NCBI GenBank assembly: GCA_910592005.1 | Contig: CAJVPP010002260.1 | Location: forward strand, 1 to 15,588 | Direction of reading: 5' to 3' | DNA: 15,588 bases | Source: Funneliformis mosseae | Taxonomy: Eukaryota > Glomeromycota > Glomeromycetes > Glomerales > Glomeraceae | Part shown: piece after piece, positions 15,516-15,588 of the stretch | Layout of the letters: each line of letters opens with the position of its first letter | Numbering within the stretch: the first letter of the stretch is position 1 | The notes under the pieces: generated by a model | Databases searched by the model: none | What the model was told of the DNA's origin: nothing | What the model saw: only the letters and a program-made list of their open reading frames with translations | Translations under genes and position numbers: made by a program

Positions 15516-15588
15516 CAGTCAACTCTTTCTACAACGAATTTTGATATAACGAATTTTACAATACAACGGATTTTCAGTGTCGGACAGA
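15516..15588. mobile_element. Left end of a further CAGTCA-type element, running off the window
   Basis: After TA (15514-15515) the sequence begins CAGTCAACTCTTTCTACAAC and contains repeated AACGAATTTT and GATATAACGA words, the layout of pogo/Tigger-type termini. The start resembles those at 1498 and 4454 (CAGTCA). The right end is outside the window. Confidence 0.55.

Overview
The window looks like a gene-poor, repeat-rich piece of an AT-rich eukaryotic nuclear genome, most likely an arbuscular mycorrhizal fungus (Glomeromycotina, Rhizophagus/Gigaspora type). This assignment rests on recalled family resemblance, not on a search: a SAM-domain protein joined to a PD-(D/E)XK-like nuclease domain, a lysine/serine-rich degenerate RING protein, a hAT transposase with BED and hATC domains, and canonical GT-AG introns. 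I see no bacterial operons, tRNAs, rRNAs or CRISPR.

Nothing in the window appears to be an intact gene. Almost every coding stretch is readable for hundreds of bases in one frame but is broken by TAA, TAG and TGA at places where Gln, Trp or Arg is expected. Metal-ligand Cys and His are often replaced by Tyr, and catalytic Asp/Glu by Asn/Lys. All of these fit single C-to-T or G-to-A changes, and indels are comparatively few. A non-coding repeat pair (231-634 and 1661-2099) shows the same directional bias.

Layout from left to right. 1-2300: non-coding AT-rich DNA with two diverged copies of an unknown repeat of about 0.4 kb and a candidate small TA-flanked element. 2304-2963 (+): broken RING-like gene. 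3140-4196 (+) and 4300-5824 (+): two unrecognised gene remnants (P1, P2) that share a duplicated promoter and start region; P2 is split by a 615-bp element with 22-bp inverted repeats. 6143-6736 (+): unrecognised remnant P3. 7082-9174 (+): SAM plus PD-(D/E)XK-like pseudogene with one clear intron. 9275-11480 (-): hAT transposase pseudogene.

12097-15514: a cluster that I read as part of a Maverick/Polinton-like element. On the minus strand, in transcription order, lie a retroviral-type DDE integrase, a zinc-ribbon plus VSR-like PD-(D/E)XK nuclease, and an A32-like (FtsK/HerA) packaging ATPase. Two plus-strand coiled-coil genes flank them, one tail-to-tail with the ATPase and one head-to-head with the integrase. 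At 15516 another CAGTCA-type terminal repeat begins and runs off the window.

If the reading is right, the integrase inserted the element, the ATPase served DNA packaging into capsids, and the nuclease is cargo or a replication/defence accessory. I found no polymerase, capsid or protease gene here, so only part of the element would be present. The Polinton reading, the shared promoter of P1/P2 and the biased mutational decay are the points most worth checking.
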